From NCBI RefSeq assembly GCF_031755915.1, contig NC_083390.1, positions 15,159,001-15,223,000 of the forward strand: 64,000 nt of DNA, in the 5' to 3' direction. The notes beneath the pieces are model-generated. The model made no database searches and was not told the origin of the DNA. It saw nothing but the letters and a program-made list of their open reading frames with translations. The translations under genes were made by a program, and so were the position numbers. The DNA is from Ziziphus jujuba (taxonomy: Eukaryota; Streptophyta; Magnoliopsida; Rosales; Rhamnaceae). This document shows positions 11,324-28,613 of this stretch, one piece after another; the stretch's first letter is position 1; each line of letters begins with the position of its first letter.

Positions 11324-12180
11324 CTGTAAAAAGTAAACAAAAGGTGAACTTGTTAGATTTTTGGGCAAAAAACCAAAATATGAATGATTTGGGCCTTAAA
11401 AGATTTTTGGGCTTTGGTTTTGTTTCTCTATCTTTTTGGAAAAAACAATATTTTTGAATAAAATAAAAGAAATATTTTCAAACATGGGAAGTTGAGAGTT
11501 TTAAGGAAAATAGTTTTGGTGTGTTGAGAGTTAGTGTGGCACACGTTCTTTTCCAACGTTCTAGCAGTTTTTTCAAAAAATACAGAGAAGAACCTGCGTA
11601 CCAAACGCCCCCTAATGAAATTTTTGGATCCATTTTTTATCAAACTAACATTGACTTTTTTTATGATCAATATTTCATTTATCACCTATAAACCCTTCCC
11701 ACTTTAGGCTTTAGCAAATATATGACTAAATGTTATTGATTATTGTACCAAGATGAAAAATATTGCCGACAAAATCCTAACGGGAAGAAGTCATATTTTT
11801 GAAGCTAAATTAGTTGTGTATATTCTTGGAGGTCTTGATGATTGATGAGGACTATAAGAATCTGTCATAGAATTTAATCACTCGAAATCAAATTCCAACA
11901 CTTCAGGAGGGAAAAACAAATCTCTATCATTATGAAAGCAAACTTGAAAAAACAACGGTTACTTTTTGTCTTATAGAATCTTAGAACTAATCCCCCCCCC
12001 CCCCCCCCAAAAAAAAAAAAAAAAAAACTAAAACATAAATCAACATAGAAATTTCAACAAAATTCAACCAGATTGACCTACATCCTCGTGCTCCAACGTG
12101 AGCTTTGGCACTATATGAAATTTTCATTTAAAAGTTTCAACTCAAATCAACAATGGTGATTTCACTCAACAAACTCAGAA
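11324..12180. other. Intergenic; MITE-like end and a C17A19 tract
   Basis: Position where exons 1-2 of the pseudogene would be expected; none were found. The CCAAACGCCCCCT string ending near 11613 resembles a MITE terminus, but the other end was not identified. A run of 17 C followed by 19 A occupies about 11992-12027. Confidence 0.4.
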
Positions 12181-13130
12181 ACACCCAAAGCCGGATTACA
12201 TATCAAGATCTTTTCTAGATTCTCTATTGGAATCCTAAACTAGCCCTGACTAGGAAATATACCACCAAAAATTTTACATAAAACCTGGTAGCATCTCCTC
12301 TTAGAATGAACCTTCCATAATATTTTCCTGCATAGAATACACACTCTAAAATACATAACCGTCTTATTCCTTCCCCCTTGCTATAAAATTTCCACAAGAT
12401 TGCAGTAGTTTAGAAATAAGGGAACATAATGCATAAATAAATAATTAAATAACCAAAATAAAACATTCAGTCCATAGTTTAGCATCAAAGCAATCTAGAA
12501 TTTATTTAAAGAAACACACATGTTACAAAGTCTGAAGAAATAATAATAATAATATAAAGGGGGTGGAAAGAGGAACTATACTTGAATGCAGCAATGGTGA
12601 GAAGTAGTTAGAAGTGCTTGCAGCTGGGCAGTCGATCTGCTTGCTACCTACCTAAAGCAATAGGTTGAAAAACAAAAAAGACTAATGAAATGCTAATCAT
12701 TCCAGTAAATGACATCCATCTAATTCATGATGATGATATTAACATTAAATATAATACTAATAAGGAAAATTTAAAAAAATTAAATAAAAATTTTAGAAAA
12801 ATTTAGAAGAAAAGTTTTTTTCTCGAAACCCTCATTAATTAACCCTTAATTTTGTATCCCAAAATACTTAAATATTTTTATGAGAAGTAAAATAAAACAA
12901 AATTAAATTAAATTAAAATTAAAACTGAAATGAAACAAAATATTATTTAGATAAATATTGTAAAAATATTCTTTTAAAATAAATAAGTAAAATTAAAAAA
13001 TAAAATAAAATAATATAATAAATGTTATATTTAAAACAATTAAATCATTATATAATTTAAAATTATAAATGAAATAAATATGTATTAAAGATATTTCTAA
13101 AATCTATATAATTGATGCACCCATCCCAAG
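12180..13130. repeat. Old LTR remnant related to the solo LTR
   Basis: Blocks in the same order as in the solo LTR at 8160-11016: TAGCCCTGACTAGG (compare AAGCCCTGATCCCAGG), CTTATTCCTTCCCCC (compare CTTATTCCTCCCGC), ATGCTAATCATTCCAGTAAA (compare ATGCTAATCATCTTAATGAG). The copy is heavily diverged and AT-enriched, with no clear ends. It occupies the place where the promoter and first exons of the pseudogene should be, so an insertion or rearrangement here may have removed them (inference). Confidence 0.5.
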
Positions 13131-13904
13131 CATCTCATAACCAAAAGAGATAAAACATGCAATTGGACACCTTAGCACTCCAATATATTATTATTATGAA
13201 AGTGTAATGTGTTTCATTATATTATCCTCCAAAAAAAAATTAGTAGGTGATGGAAAAGGAAGGGGTAGACTTTGATTTTCGTTTTAATTTATAATATTTG
13301 AATCCTTGGTCTGACAGGCCCAAAGTTTAATGGCGAATCAAACATATTTGAATTATTTAATTTGTTCATTTCATTCTTTAACTATTTCTCTTTTTTTTTT
13401 TTTTTTTTTTGAACAATTGGTATATTGTGTAGAGAATTATATTAATCTTGTAATTGAGTAAGTTTATCATTATGTATTTTTTAATGTCATTAGTGCTTTG
13501 AATGAACAAGGCACGTTGCCCGCGTCTAATATGGATAAAATATCTTAATAACATATAATCCACATTCAATAATATCCCTATATAAAGAAAATTTTACTGT
13601 GGCTATTTTATTTATTCTTTCATTCATTTATTTATTTTTACATTTTCCTCGACAAAGATGCAAAATATTCTCTCAAAATCTTTTCCATGTCTTGGAATAT
13701 ATACTATCGTCAAAAGAAACAAATCACAAACAAAAAAATTTCAAAGATATAGATGGCGGATCGGATTCACTGAGTCCAGCAGCTTTTAACAAACTAGAAA
13801 AAGTAAACTGATAAACACTAATATTAAAACATTGAGATGCAGAAAGTACTCCCAAAACATTAAAAGTGCATAAAATTTCCCTGATAATAACTCCTAAACA
13901 AGAA
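13131..13904. other. Intergenic, 3' flank of the beta-glucosidase gene
   Basis: AT-rich; includes a long T run near 13389-13410. No gene recognised. The 3' UTR of the minus-strand gene ending at 13905 should lie in the upper part. Confidence 0.4.
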
Positions 13905-18681
<4,777 letters not shown>

Positions 18682-18767
18682 TTTTGAGAACCAGGACTAT
18701 GAAACAAAAGTAGATTTTGATAAAATTGAGAATGTTTTTGAGAGTTAAAATAGTGATAGGTGGTTTT

Positions 18768-18775
18768 TATATATA
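18768..18775 (-). promoter_or_regulatory. TATA box of the beta-glucosidase gene
   Basis: TATATATA on the minus strand in the context CTATATATAAAA, about 90 bp upstream of the ATG at 18681. It predicts a start of transcription near 18740 and a 5' UTR of about 60 nt. It is the clearest TATA motif in the proximal upstream sequence. Confidence 0.6.
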
Positions 18776-19950
18776 GATTTCACAGTTTTTTTTTTTTTTA
18801 AATTATTATTTTTGAAATAAAGCCTTCAAAATTTGGTAAAGTTAAACAGCAATTACAAAAGATTTCACTTAGCTGTTTTCCCATCCGGAATTTTAACAGA
18901 ATGATATAAATCTATCTCAATTTATCTCTGCAGGATATTTATATATAATCCACATCGGATGTGGGAATTTTCCTGGATTTTACTGTTGATGAGTATAGGA
19001 CTCCCTCAATGATATTGATATCGGATAATTATATAAATCTAATTATAATTTTTTTTTAAAACAAAAAAAATAGAAAAATTGAAGATTTATCCAAATGATA
19101 TAATTTCTTTTTCAATTAGGTATGGATATCTCTTTTTATATTTACCAAACGAAGGTAGTTACCAAAAAAATATACATGAAAGGATATCCATTTCTTTTAC
19201 AATTAGATAAGGACTGAAAATTCACCTAAAAACAAATTATATAAGAACTGAAAAGGACAACACATGACACGTATTTAAAAAAAAGTCTTTTTTTTTTTTT
19301 CCCTAATAAATTGTTATCTGAACGAGATTTTATGGGAAATGACAGTGAGAGGAATAGGATTTGGGGATAAATTCACTTATATATGAGTTAATATGAAGAT
19401 AATTACACGGATTTGTACTTTTATTTTTTCCTTTTTCCCTTTTTGTAATGGGGTTCTCAATCCAGTATGATCCTATTGTTATTATTTTTTACTATGAGAA
19501 TCGAGTATCGTTAAGAGACCAATCTTTTAAAAATATGTATATAATATATATATATATATATATATAATTGGATAACTTTTCTCTTGATAGATAATAAAAA
19601 TAAAAATAAAAACTGTCTGATTCATGATAAAGACAAACAATTTTATCACGTAGTTTAAAAGAATCCATCAAGCTAAATAATTTTTTTTAATCAAAATAAA
19701 ACTAAATAGATTGTTTTTAAAAAAAAATTAAAAAAAATGGACCATGCCTAAGGCTAAATAATCTTTTCTTTTCTTTTCTTTTTTTTATATCTTTTGTCAC
19801 CTAATTGATTCAGGTATCAAACGATACCTAAAGAGTTATTTTGAAAGCCATTTTATAAATTGGATTATACTCTTTTTAATTATTATCAAAAGCAAACAAA
19901 TAAGCGAAGAAAATTTATGTTTTACCCAAAAAAAAAAAAAAAAAAAGAAG

Positions 19951-19987
<37 letters not shown>

Positions 19988-21004
19988 TACAAAAATAATA
20001 ATTTAACAATATAATGCTTTTGTACATAAGCTTATCAGGTATTTTCAAAAAAAAAAAAAAAAAAAAAAGATGCTTGTTAAATCTGAAAAGATTGTTGTGT
20101 GTAAAGAATAATCAAAGGTGTATAAAATTAAACTATTTACAAACTTCTCAAAGAATAATTTCACCAAAGAGAGAACTTTGGATTGTGTTGAACTCGAGAA
20201 ATCAATATGTTTTTCATTTCTAAATAAAAAGATATCAAATTAAATAAATAATATGATGGCATATGTTTTGAACAGTTTTGAATTATTCGATGATTATTAC
20301 TAAGTGTGTTAATCGTTGCATTTTTTTTCTTAAAAGAATAAGGTATAATCATCATTAATATATAACTTCAATAGTTTTAGGAAATGAGTGATATAATTGA
20401 TCGTTTCTATATTTATAATTTATTTCTTTAATGATATGAGTCTATATTAGTATTTTCTTAAATATAAAACGATTTTGTGAATGAATTTCAATAAATATAT
20501 GGATAAATTTAAAATCATCTTGACCTAAGAAGCCAATAAAACTATAAATAAAAATATTTTTATCATGTCTTTTTTTTTTCCCAAACAAATATGAAGTATT
20601 TTGGATTAGTTGATAAATCATAAACTGTCCTTCCAATCTTTTATATTCTTTTTTTAATTTTAAAAGCTACATAAATTTATATTTTAGTTATAACAATATG
20701 ATTTGGAAAAGACTTTATTATATCATATATTGTTTTGGTACTTCTTAAAAAAAAAAAATGAGGATTATCTTCTTTTGAATAAAAAAATATTATTTGTAAT
20801 AGTGAATAATATGCCAGATATCAATTTAAATATTACTGTTAAAAGTTTCATTTTTAAATTTTAGTGTAAAAATTAATAGAATTACATATTCCAATTACAA
20901 TTTATCTTATAAAGTAGTGATCATCACCAATAATAACAAATAACATAACTATTAAATAAATTATTTAATTTTTTTCTTCTGACCATTATATACACTAATA
21001 CCCT
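18776..21004. other. Intergenic AT-rich DNA, upstream of the beta-glucosidase gene
   Basis: No gene recognised. Contains (AT)n runs near 19535-19566 and 19956-19982 and homopolymer A runs near 19928 and 20048. The proximal part would hold the promoter of the gene ending at 18681; nothing beyond the TATA box stands out. Confidence 0.4.
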
Positions 21005-21102
21005 TGAAGATTCAGCATCTTTGCACTTTTACAAGCTATCCTTCACTCTAGCAAGAAAGATTCCTTTTCTTTTTGTCCATTTGAGTTTGTTTGCCTCCTT
21101 TA

Positions 21103-21503
21103 TGGGATGTTTGGGTAGTGGTAGAGTTAGTGGAAATTTAAATTCTCTAAGAAAGTAAAAAATTTTCTTGTTTGGATAATTTTTAATAGAAGAAATTTGT
21201 AGGTCCCAATAGAAAATAAATCTTATAATGTGGGAAACTTAGAGGGAAAATAGATCCTACGAAAGAGGTATCATTCTAAAATTTCCTAAGAAACTGGTTT
21301 TACTAATTTTTTTAAATACAATTTTATCCTTTAATTTAATGTATAAATTTATTTAATTATTTTTAAGTCCTATTTTCTTCTATAATTAATCGAACATTAT
21401 AAAAAAAATCTCAATAAAACTCATTCTCAAAAAATCGAAACCCAAGAAACTGATTCTTAGAAATCAGTTTCCTTCAATACTTTCTTTTTTACTAAACACC
21501 CCA
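21103..21503. mobile_element. MITE, PIF/Harbinger (Tourist)-like
   Basis: A 401-bp insert begins TGGGATGTTTGGGTAG and ends CTAAACACCCCA (inverted: TGGGGTGTTTAG), flanked by the 3-bp duplication TTA (21100-21102 and 21504-21506). The second copy of the duplicated region, near 25370-25376, lacks the insert and has a single junction, which confirms its borders. The TTA duplication points to PIF/Harbinger. It is non-coding. Confidence 0.75.
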
Positions 21504-21976
21504 TTAAAGTTTTTCATTGGTAAATCCAAAGCTTTCATCGTCTTGGTCCACTACCTTTAGTTTAGATGACTCTTATCTATTTTTGTCGAGGGCTATAGCT
21601 TCTAGTTTGCACTCATAGTATCAAATTACATTAATGTCCCTCAAATATGTAAATAGTGTAATATTAGTCTAAAACTTTTACACTATAATTTTCAATAAAT
21701 ACTCCAGAAAGAAGTGGAATCCTTTCATATGCAATCCTTTCATATGCAATGCACATGAATTTTAACAATTGTATGATGTGAAGTTTCAGCAATTTTTTAG
21801 TCAAATAAAAACAAATAAATCCGAACTGTTAAATTCTGAAATGGATCAAGGTTTCCTCTGGGATTGATTTGAAGTTTCAAATTTAATCATCAAAAAAGCT
21901 AAAGCTACTTTAAAGGTTTGGTAAAATTCAAAATTTTGATTATATAAGAATCTATATTTTTTGTAGCCTTTTTAAA

Positions 21977-22547
21977 TAAGGATGTCAACGGGGTGGGACG
22001 GGGTCGGTTTTTAAAATCCCGTCCCCGTCCCCGCGGGAAATTTTACATCCCATCCCCGTGATTTTCCCCGTTTCTTTAGGTGCGGGGCGGGATCGGGGAT
22101 TTTGCAAGGCGGGGACGGGGCGGGACGGTTTTCCCCATTTTGTTTTTTAATTGATATTTTTTAAAAAAATTTATATAAAAAAATTATTTTATGATTAAAA
22201 TATAAAGAAAATGACTACAATGCAATAAAAATATAATAAAATACATCAAGGAACAAATTTACAATTATAATAAAATACATATTTAGAAAAATAAATAAAA
22301 AAAAAGAAGAAAATGATTTTACATAAATAAAATTTTATAAAAAAAATAATAAATATATATATATATATATATATAGGGGCGGGTTCGGGGCGGAGTTATT
22401 ATTCCCCGTCCCCGGCCCATCCCCGACTCGGTTTTTAGGTATTTGCCCCGAGCCCACCCCGTATCCCCAAATTTTCGGGGAAAACCCGCCCCGTTAGGGA
22501 CGGTGCACCGCGGTTTCGGGGATGGGCTGGGCAAATTGACATCCCTA
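21977..22547. mobile_element. MITE, hAT-like, GC-rich ends
   Basis: A 571-bp insert begins TAAGGATGTCAACGGGG and ends TTGACATCCCTA (inverted: TAGGGATGTCAA), with the 8-bp duplication TTTTTAAA on both sides (21969-21976 and 22548-22555). The ends are filled with GGGGCGGGG / CCCCGTCCCC repeats while the centre is extremely AT-rich. The duplicate region shows the empty site (ATTTTAAA near 25822). An 8-bp target duplication is the hAT signature. Confidence 0.8.
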
Positions 22548-23885
22548 TTTTTAAAAAGTAGCAAAAGGACTAGATTAGTATCTTGAGGTTCTCATTTTAG
22601 CTTCTCTAATTACCCATAATTAAAATATCAATTTTATCCCTTATTAAAAAGTTAATATTATTTTTGTCCTAGATCTATTGTATTCTATTGAACAATGTTA
22701 TGATCAATATTGTTTACTTTTTATTTTTTTGTCATTTACTATAATTTTTTTTAAGAAACATTTACTATAGTTCAAGCTTGTTTTTTTTACTTATTTTTCA
22801 TTTTTTTACTTGAATTTACGTGGAATATTTTGATTTGGGCTTAAAATTATTTTTATAATTTTTTGAAAATCAAAATACTAATTTTGAACAATGTTCTAAC
22901 ATTGCCGGAACAATGCTGAAGACTTTGTTGAAACAACGTTCAGCCATGTGTCAGTTTCTGGTTGCTGGATCTACATTATTTAAATAATGTCTAGACACGT
23001 GTCATTTTCTGATTTAATTTTTTAAATGTTATTTGAACAACCTCATATGTTGTTCGGACAACATCTAGACATATGTCATTTTCTGGTTTGATTATTTAAA
23101 TGTTGCCCAAACAACATTTCCCAAATTTGTTTAATCATCTTTTTCACTTAGGAAAAGTTAAAGAAAAAAGAGGAGAGCTGCCATTGATGATCAGTTTGAG
23201 CTCCTTGTTATTTTTGTGAGCTTTTGACCTCAAAAATCAATCTTTAGCATGTTTTCCTGATTATATTGACTTTAGATTGATTTTTCAAGTTTCTTGATGT
23301 TTGATTTTTTTACTTAGAGAAAAACCCATAGGATTTTTCCACCTATGAAACACCTTAAACACCTTTCCTTCATTTTATGTATATTGCTCTCTTGGATTTG
23401 TTATGACAAAACTTAGAGGAGTTTCTTTGCCAAGAAGAATATTGTGATGGTAGTGTTGGTGTACCCTTATAAGGAACATAGCTGGGACGGTGGTAATGGA
23501 GCTTAATCCCTTGCGAGGGAGACTTTGACAAAGGAGCTATAGAGTCATTTTTACAAAGAGTGGTCATCGCAGTGGTATGGGCTTAAGGCCATTGCGTCCA
23601 GAGTTAAGGAATCAAGCTACCCCACTATTAAAATAGTTAGGATTGTGGGTGTATTTCTTACACTTAGGATAAGACTCTGTGACTATATGATTTGCCTTTA
23701 TTTTGTGGACATTTAGATTAAAGATGATGACTGACACTCGTAGTTTTTCTCATATAAAGTTACAATGTAAAAATATATGTCTGATTTTAATTTTTCAGTC
23801 ATTTACCTTTATGTCTTTTTTACTTCTACTGTTGGAGAATTGAATTCTCATATATTTATTTTACTACATTTTGTTTATGTAGTTA

Positions 23886-25273
23886 CCCCCTTCTCTTCGA
23901 GGTTCATTCCGCTTTGTCAATTTTTGCACCTGATTCTCTATGCAACACAGCTAAGATTGATTTTTTTTATAAGTTACAGTAATACCAAAATATGCCCAAC
24001 TATGGAGAGTTGCTCTCGCTATCTAAATAGAGAATGCGGTGGTGGAAATCCCATTGAGATTACCAGTGGAATCTCTACTACAGCTTTAAAATCTTATGGT
24101 GCCCCAGATCAACTTGGAATGTCCATAGAGGGGATTTCTCTAGAAAACTTTCCTTGTTTTTTCCTTTTTTTTTTTATTTATTTTTTTTGGGGGTATATGA
24201 GTTGCCCAATCACACTAGGAGGACCATATCTATCCTTTAGAAATCTCCCTTTTATTAATATATTATTAAATTGCTTCATAATATTTCCCCAATAAAAAAA
24301 AAAATTGCTTCATAATCTTTATTAAAATTTTATAATTTACATCAAGTAAAGTTGGCTTGGTAATCTTCAATTTACTCTCTTCGTTGCTAATTAATTAGTC
24401 TTAAATATAAAAACTTTTCTTGTTGCAAATGTTCACATAAAGGATTTACGAGTATGTTTAATATTATTATTTTTTTATAATAAATATGTCTAGTATACTT
24501 AATATATTACCCAATATACTTAATAATTCTTCCATTATTTAAGTTTCATTGTATTTAGTTTATTAATTTATATTTTAATGTTTAATATATTTTTAGTTGA
24601 TTAATTACTAGCAAAACTGAAATTTGGTTTTATCATTGACATCAACGAGATGAGGTAATCATGAACTGATTTTAAGAACATTAAAACTTGTAAATTATGG
24701 ACAATTGTTGATTCGTAAAATAATTTTTTTCAAAAACAATCATTAACTGCTCTATATATTTTCCTTCAAAAAAAAAAAAAAAACTACTCTACATATTTTA
24801 TGAATAATTTTTTTAGACTTTATTCTTAATATTTTATTTAGTTATTCTAAAAAATATCTATATATATTTTTTATAACTAATCTAACTCGAACATGTGTAT
24901 AGACTTACTTGGCCCACTGATACAACCATTTAAGCATCCCTCCAGGTTCAAGGTTCAAACCTATCTTGGTAAAAATTTCACCTCTCCATGTTGTAATAAA
25001 ATATTTTTAAAAAAATATTTAAAAAAAAAAAGGAACTCTAACATGTCATTGTCTTCCATTCAATGATACAAAATATGAGTACTGATTTTGCAACAAAATT
25101 AAAAAATATGACAATCATCATCTTGTAATAAATTATGGTGTTGATGAAGTATTCGAGCTACCAATCGGCAATGATCTGTACGTTGGCATCATTTTTGACG
25201 TGTCAAGATTCATTTTCAAGCCATTGGTTTATGCAACATCGATCCCACAACCAGGAAAGTTTGGCCTTCTACA
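23886..25273. other. Spacer between the duplicated copies
   Basis: AT-rich, with no recognised gene. A 172-codon ORF at 23777-24295 starts inside copy A and is low-complexity hydrophobic sequence. About 25140-25273 directly precedes copy B and is richer in GC; it may be part of the original unit that copy A has lost. Confidence 0.4.
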
Positions 25274-27575
25274 CTTCAAGATTCAGCATTTTTGCACTTT
25301 TACAAGCTATCATTCGCTCTAGCAAGAAAGACTCCTTTTCTTTTCGTCCGTTTGAGTTTGTTTGCCTCCTCTAAGGTTCTCCATTGTTGAATCCAAAACT
25401 TTCATCGTCTTGTCCACTACCTTTACTTCAAATAAATCTATCTATTTTTGTCGAGGGCTATAGCTTCTAGTTTGCACTTGTAGTGTCAAATTAGCATTAA
25501 TATCTCTCAAATTTGTAAATAGTGTAATATTGGTTTAAAATTTTTACACTATAATTTTTAATAGACTCCAGAAAGAAGTAGAATCCTTCCATATGAAATG
25601 CATATGAAGTTTAACAATTGTATGATGTGAAGTTTCAGCAATTTTTTTTGTCTGCAATTAAAAACAAATAAATCTGAAGTGTTAAATTCAGAAATGGATC
25701 AAGGCTTCGTCTGGGATTGATTTTGAAGTTTCAAATTTGATTATCAAAAAATCTAAAGCTACTTTGATGTTTGGTAAAATTCAAAAATTTTGATTATATA
25801 AGAATCTATATTCTTTGTTAGCATTTTAAAAAGCAGCAAAAGACTAGACTAGTATCTTGAAGTTCTAATTTTAGCTTCTCTAGCTATGCATAATTAGAAT
25901 ATCACTTTTATCCCTTACTAAAAAATTAATATAATTTTTGTCCTAGACCTATTGTATCCTATTGAACAATGTTATGATCAATATTGTTTACTTTTTATTT
26001 TTTTTGTCATTTACTATATATATATATATATATTATAATAGACATTTACTATAGTTGTGATAAAAAAAAAATATTGTGTTAAATATTTAGTAATATATGA
26101 TACATATATTAATATAATACTACAAGTAAAAATATAATAATAAATAATATACTTTTTAGTCATTATATGCCGTAATATCAATTAAACAATATTATTTACC
26201 AAATACTTATATCTAATATTGAATCGTATAATAATTATTAAATACTAATTTAATAAACACTTAACTAATTATTTTTGTTGAGCCAGTTTTTGTATATTGG
26301 TAAATTTTCATGAGTTAAAATACTGAATTATAATGTTTGTCTACTTTTGTCAATACTGGAGCATAAAGTACAAATTTCAATTAAGTATAGTAAGTGACCT
26401 ACGACCAATTTCTCTGGTTATTAGGTGGTTTGACATGCACTTTTACACATAGCATTTTTCAAATAAATTCAATCTTGTTTTTTACTTGAGTTTACATGGA
26501 TTATTTTGATTTGGGTTTAAAATTATTTTTATAATTTTTTGAAAGTCAATATGGTAATTTTGAACAATGTTCTAACATTGTTGGAACAATGCTGAAGACG
26601 TCGTTAAAACAATGTTATCTCACATGTCAATTTCTGATTGTTGGATCTACATTGTTGGAATAATGTCTAAACATGTGTCATTTTCTGATTTAATTTTTTA
26701 AACATTGTTTAGACAACCTCATTTATTGTTCGAACAACATCTAAACAAATGTCATTCTCTAGTCTGATTGTTTAAATGTTGCTCGAACAACATCTCCTAG
26801 ATTTGTTAAATTATCATTTTCACCTAGGAAAAGTTAAAGAAAAAAGAGGAGAGCTACCATTAATGATCAATTTGGGCTCCTTGTTATTTTTTTGAGCTTT
26901 TGACCTCAAAAATCAATCCGCAGCATGTTTTATAAACTATATTGACTTGATTTTTCCCCCATTTCTTGCAAGTATTTTACCATTGGGTTTCTTGACCTTT
27001 GATTTTCTTAGTTAGAGAAAAACCCATAGGATTTTTCCACCTAGCACCCTAAACACGTTTCCTTCATTTTATGTATATTGCTCTCATGGATTTGTTATGA
27101 CAAAACTTAGAGGAGTTTCCTTTGCGAGAAAGAATGTTGTGATGGTAGTGTTGGTGTATCCTTGCAAGGAACATGGTTGTGACGGTGGTGATGGAGCTTA
27201 ATCCCTTGTGAGGGAAAGCTTGAAAAAGGAGCTACAGAGTCATTTTTGCAAAGAGTGGTCACTGTAATGGTCTGGGCTTAAGGTCATTGCATCCAAAGTT
27301 AGGGAATCAAGCTACCCCACTATCATAGTGGTTAGGAGTGTGGGTATATTTTTTACATTTAGGATGGGACTATATAACTATATGATTTGCCTTTATTTTG
27401 TAGACATTTAGATTAAAGGTAGTGACTGATATTTATGATTTTTCTCATATAGAGTTACAACGTAAAAATATGCATCTGATTTTAACTTTTCAATCATTTA
27501 CATTTCTATCTTTTTATTTCTACTATGGGAGGACTAAATTCTCATATGTTTATTTTATTACATTTTGTTTATGTG
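25274..27575. repeat. Direct duplication, copy B
   Basis: Second copy of 21005-23885, without the two MITEs but with about 410 bp of extra AT-rich DNA at 26057-26468. The two copies differ at many positions, so the duplication is not recent. The later part, from about 26840, contains the same TTGATGTATCC-type and GATTTGTTATGACAAAACTT blocks as copy A. No coding function recognised. Confidence 0.8.
26057..26468. repeat. Extra AT-rich segment unique to copy B
   Basis: Copy A runs straight from CATTTACTATAGTT to CAAGCTTG, while copy B has about 410 bp between the matching CATTTACTATAGTT and CAATCTTG. The extra DNA is AT-rich and non-coding. Whether it was inserted in B or deleted from A cannot be told; no clear target duplication or inverted ends were seen. 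Confidence 0.5.
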
Positions 27576-28417
27576 TTTATGGGAGGACTGAGTCTTAATC
27601 TTTTTATTTTTTGCCATTTATTATCCTTTTGTTGAAGAAGAGAGTTATGAATTGTTAAAAAATATAAATTATGAAATTGTAGTTTGAAAGCATGGAAATA
27701 TAATTTGAAGTCGGCCTAAGCTTTTGCAGGTTCATTTTATCATTAATGTTGGAAAATTTTAAATAACCAAGGACCTACTAAACCCCCTATCTCCTTGTCC
27801 TCCCCCACCCCCGTGCGATTATTCTCTTATTATGTCTAAATCTTATTATTTTATAATTTTCTTTATATATATATATATATATTTCTTTATTATTTATTTA
27901 TTCATTTACTTATTTGTTTGTCTATTTGTTTATTCAATCATTTATTTGACATATTTAATCATAGTTTTAAAAATGTAATTATCAAGAGTTAACACTTTTG
28001 TAATTATGACTAGTTAATATGTAGATGCATCATGCAGTACTAGTATTCAGTATTGTTATACTCATTGTTTGGCACATAGGTTATATTTAGTTGTCCTTTG
28101 TGAGAGGTACTGAGCGATGGTAGGTAGATATTTTGTGACGATAACATCAACCACCTTCCTAGTGGCTGAATGGATGACAGGTTTAGCCATCCCTGTAAAC
28201 GCTAAGGTGAGGGAGGGTAGACATATATTTTTATTGTGATGACATTAGCCATCCAATTGGTCATAAGATAGCAGATTATTTAGTAACAGTACCATTTGAA
28301 GGTTAATGGGGCCACACGCAGATTCTCTTCTCCCTTCCTTATTTGTCATGTAGTATTTGGGATACCAAGCATTAATTGACAACACCGGTATATTATATGG
28401 TACATTAAATATTCTTT

Positions 28418-28476
<59 letters not shown>

Positions 28477-28608
28477 TAGGTGTACCGTAACATAACAGGG
28501 CAACGACCTAGTTATGCCCATTACCGAGTTAGCATCATATCTTTGTTGTCTATGAGATCAAAACATTGGATAGCCATCATAGACAACCACCCATGGCCAT
28601 ACTAGTAA
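27576..28608. other. Intergenic AT-rich DNA
   Basis: No gene recognised. Contains an (AT)n tract at about 28422-28470 just before the copia element. Confidence 0.4.
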
Positions 28609-28613
28609 TAGTT

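Larger units (their letters stand above)
21005..23885. repeat. Direct duplication, copy A
   Basis: Matches 25274-27575 in order and orientation. Examples: GATTCAGCATCTTTGCACTT / GATTCAGCATTTTTGCACTT at the start, GGGCTATAGCTTCTAGTTTG in both, GAACAATGTTCTAACATTG in both, and TGGATTTGTTATGACAAAAC near the end. The copy holds two inserted MITEs that the other copy lacks. At about 22880-23115 it carries short imperfect internal repeats ending in GTGTCATTTTCTGATT. No intact protein was recognised, and what the unit originally was is unknown. Confidence 0.8.

Noticed and set aside
23777..24295. 172-codon forward ORF
   Set aside because: Mostly Phe/Leu/Ile low-complexity from T-rich DNA, with no domain, and it crosses the end of duplicated copy A.
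24940..25010. B-box-like GGTTCAAACC, considered as a SINE or tRNA
   Set aside because: No A box, no tRNA fold and no poly-A tail at a fitting distance.
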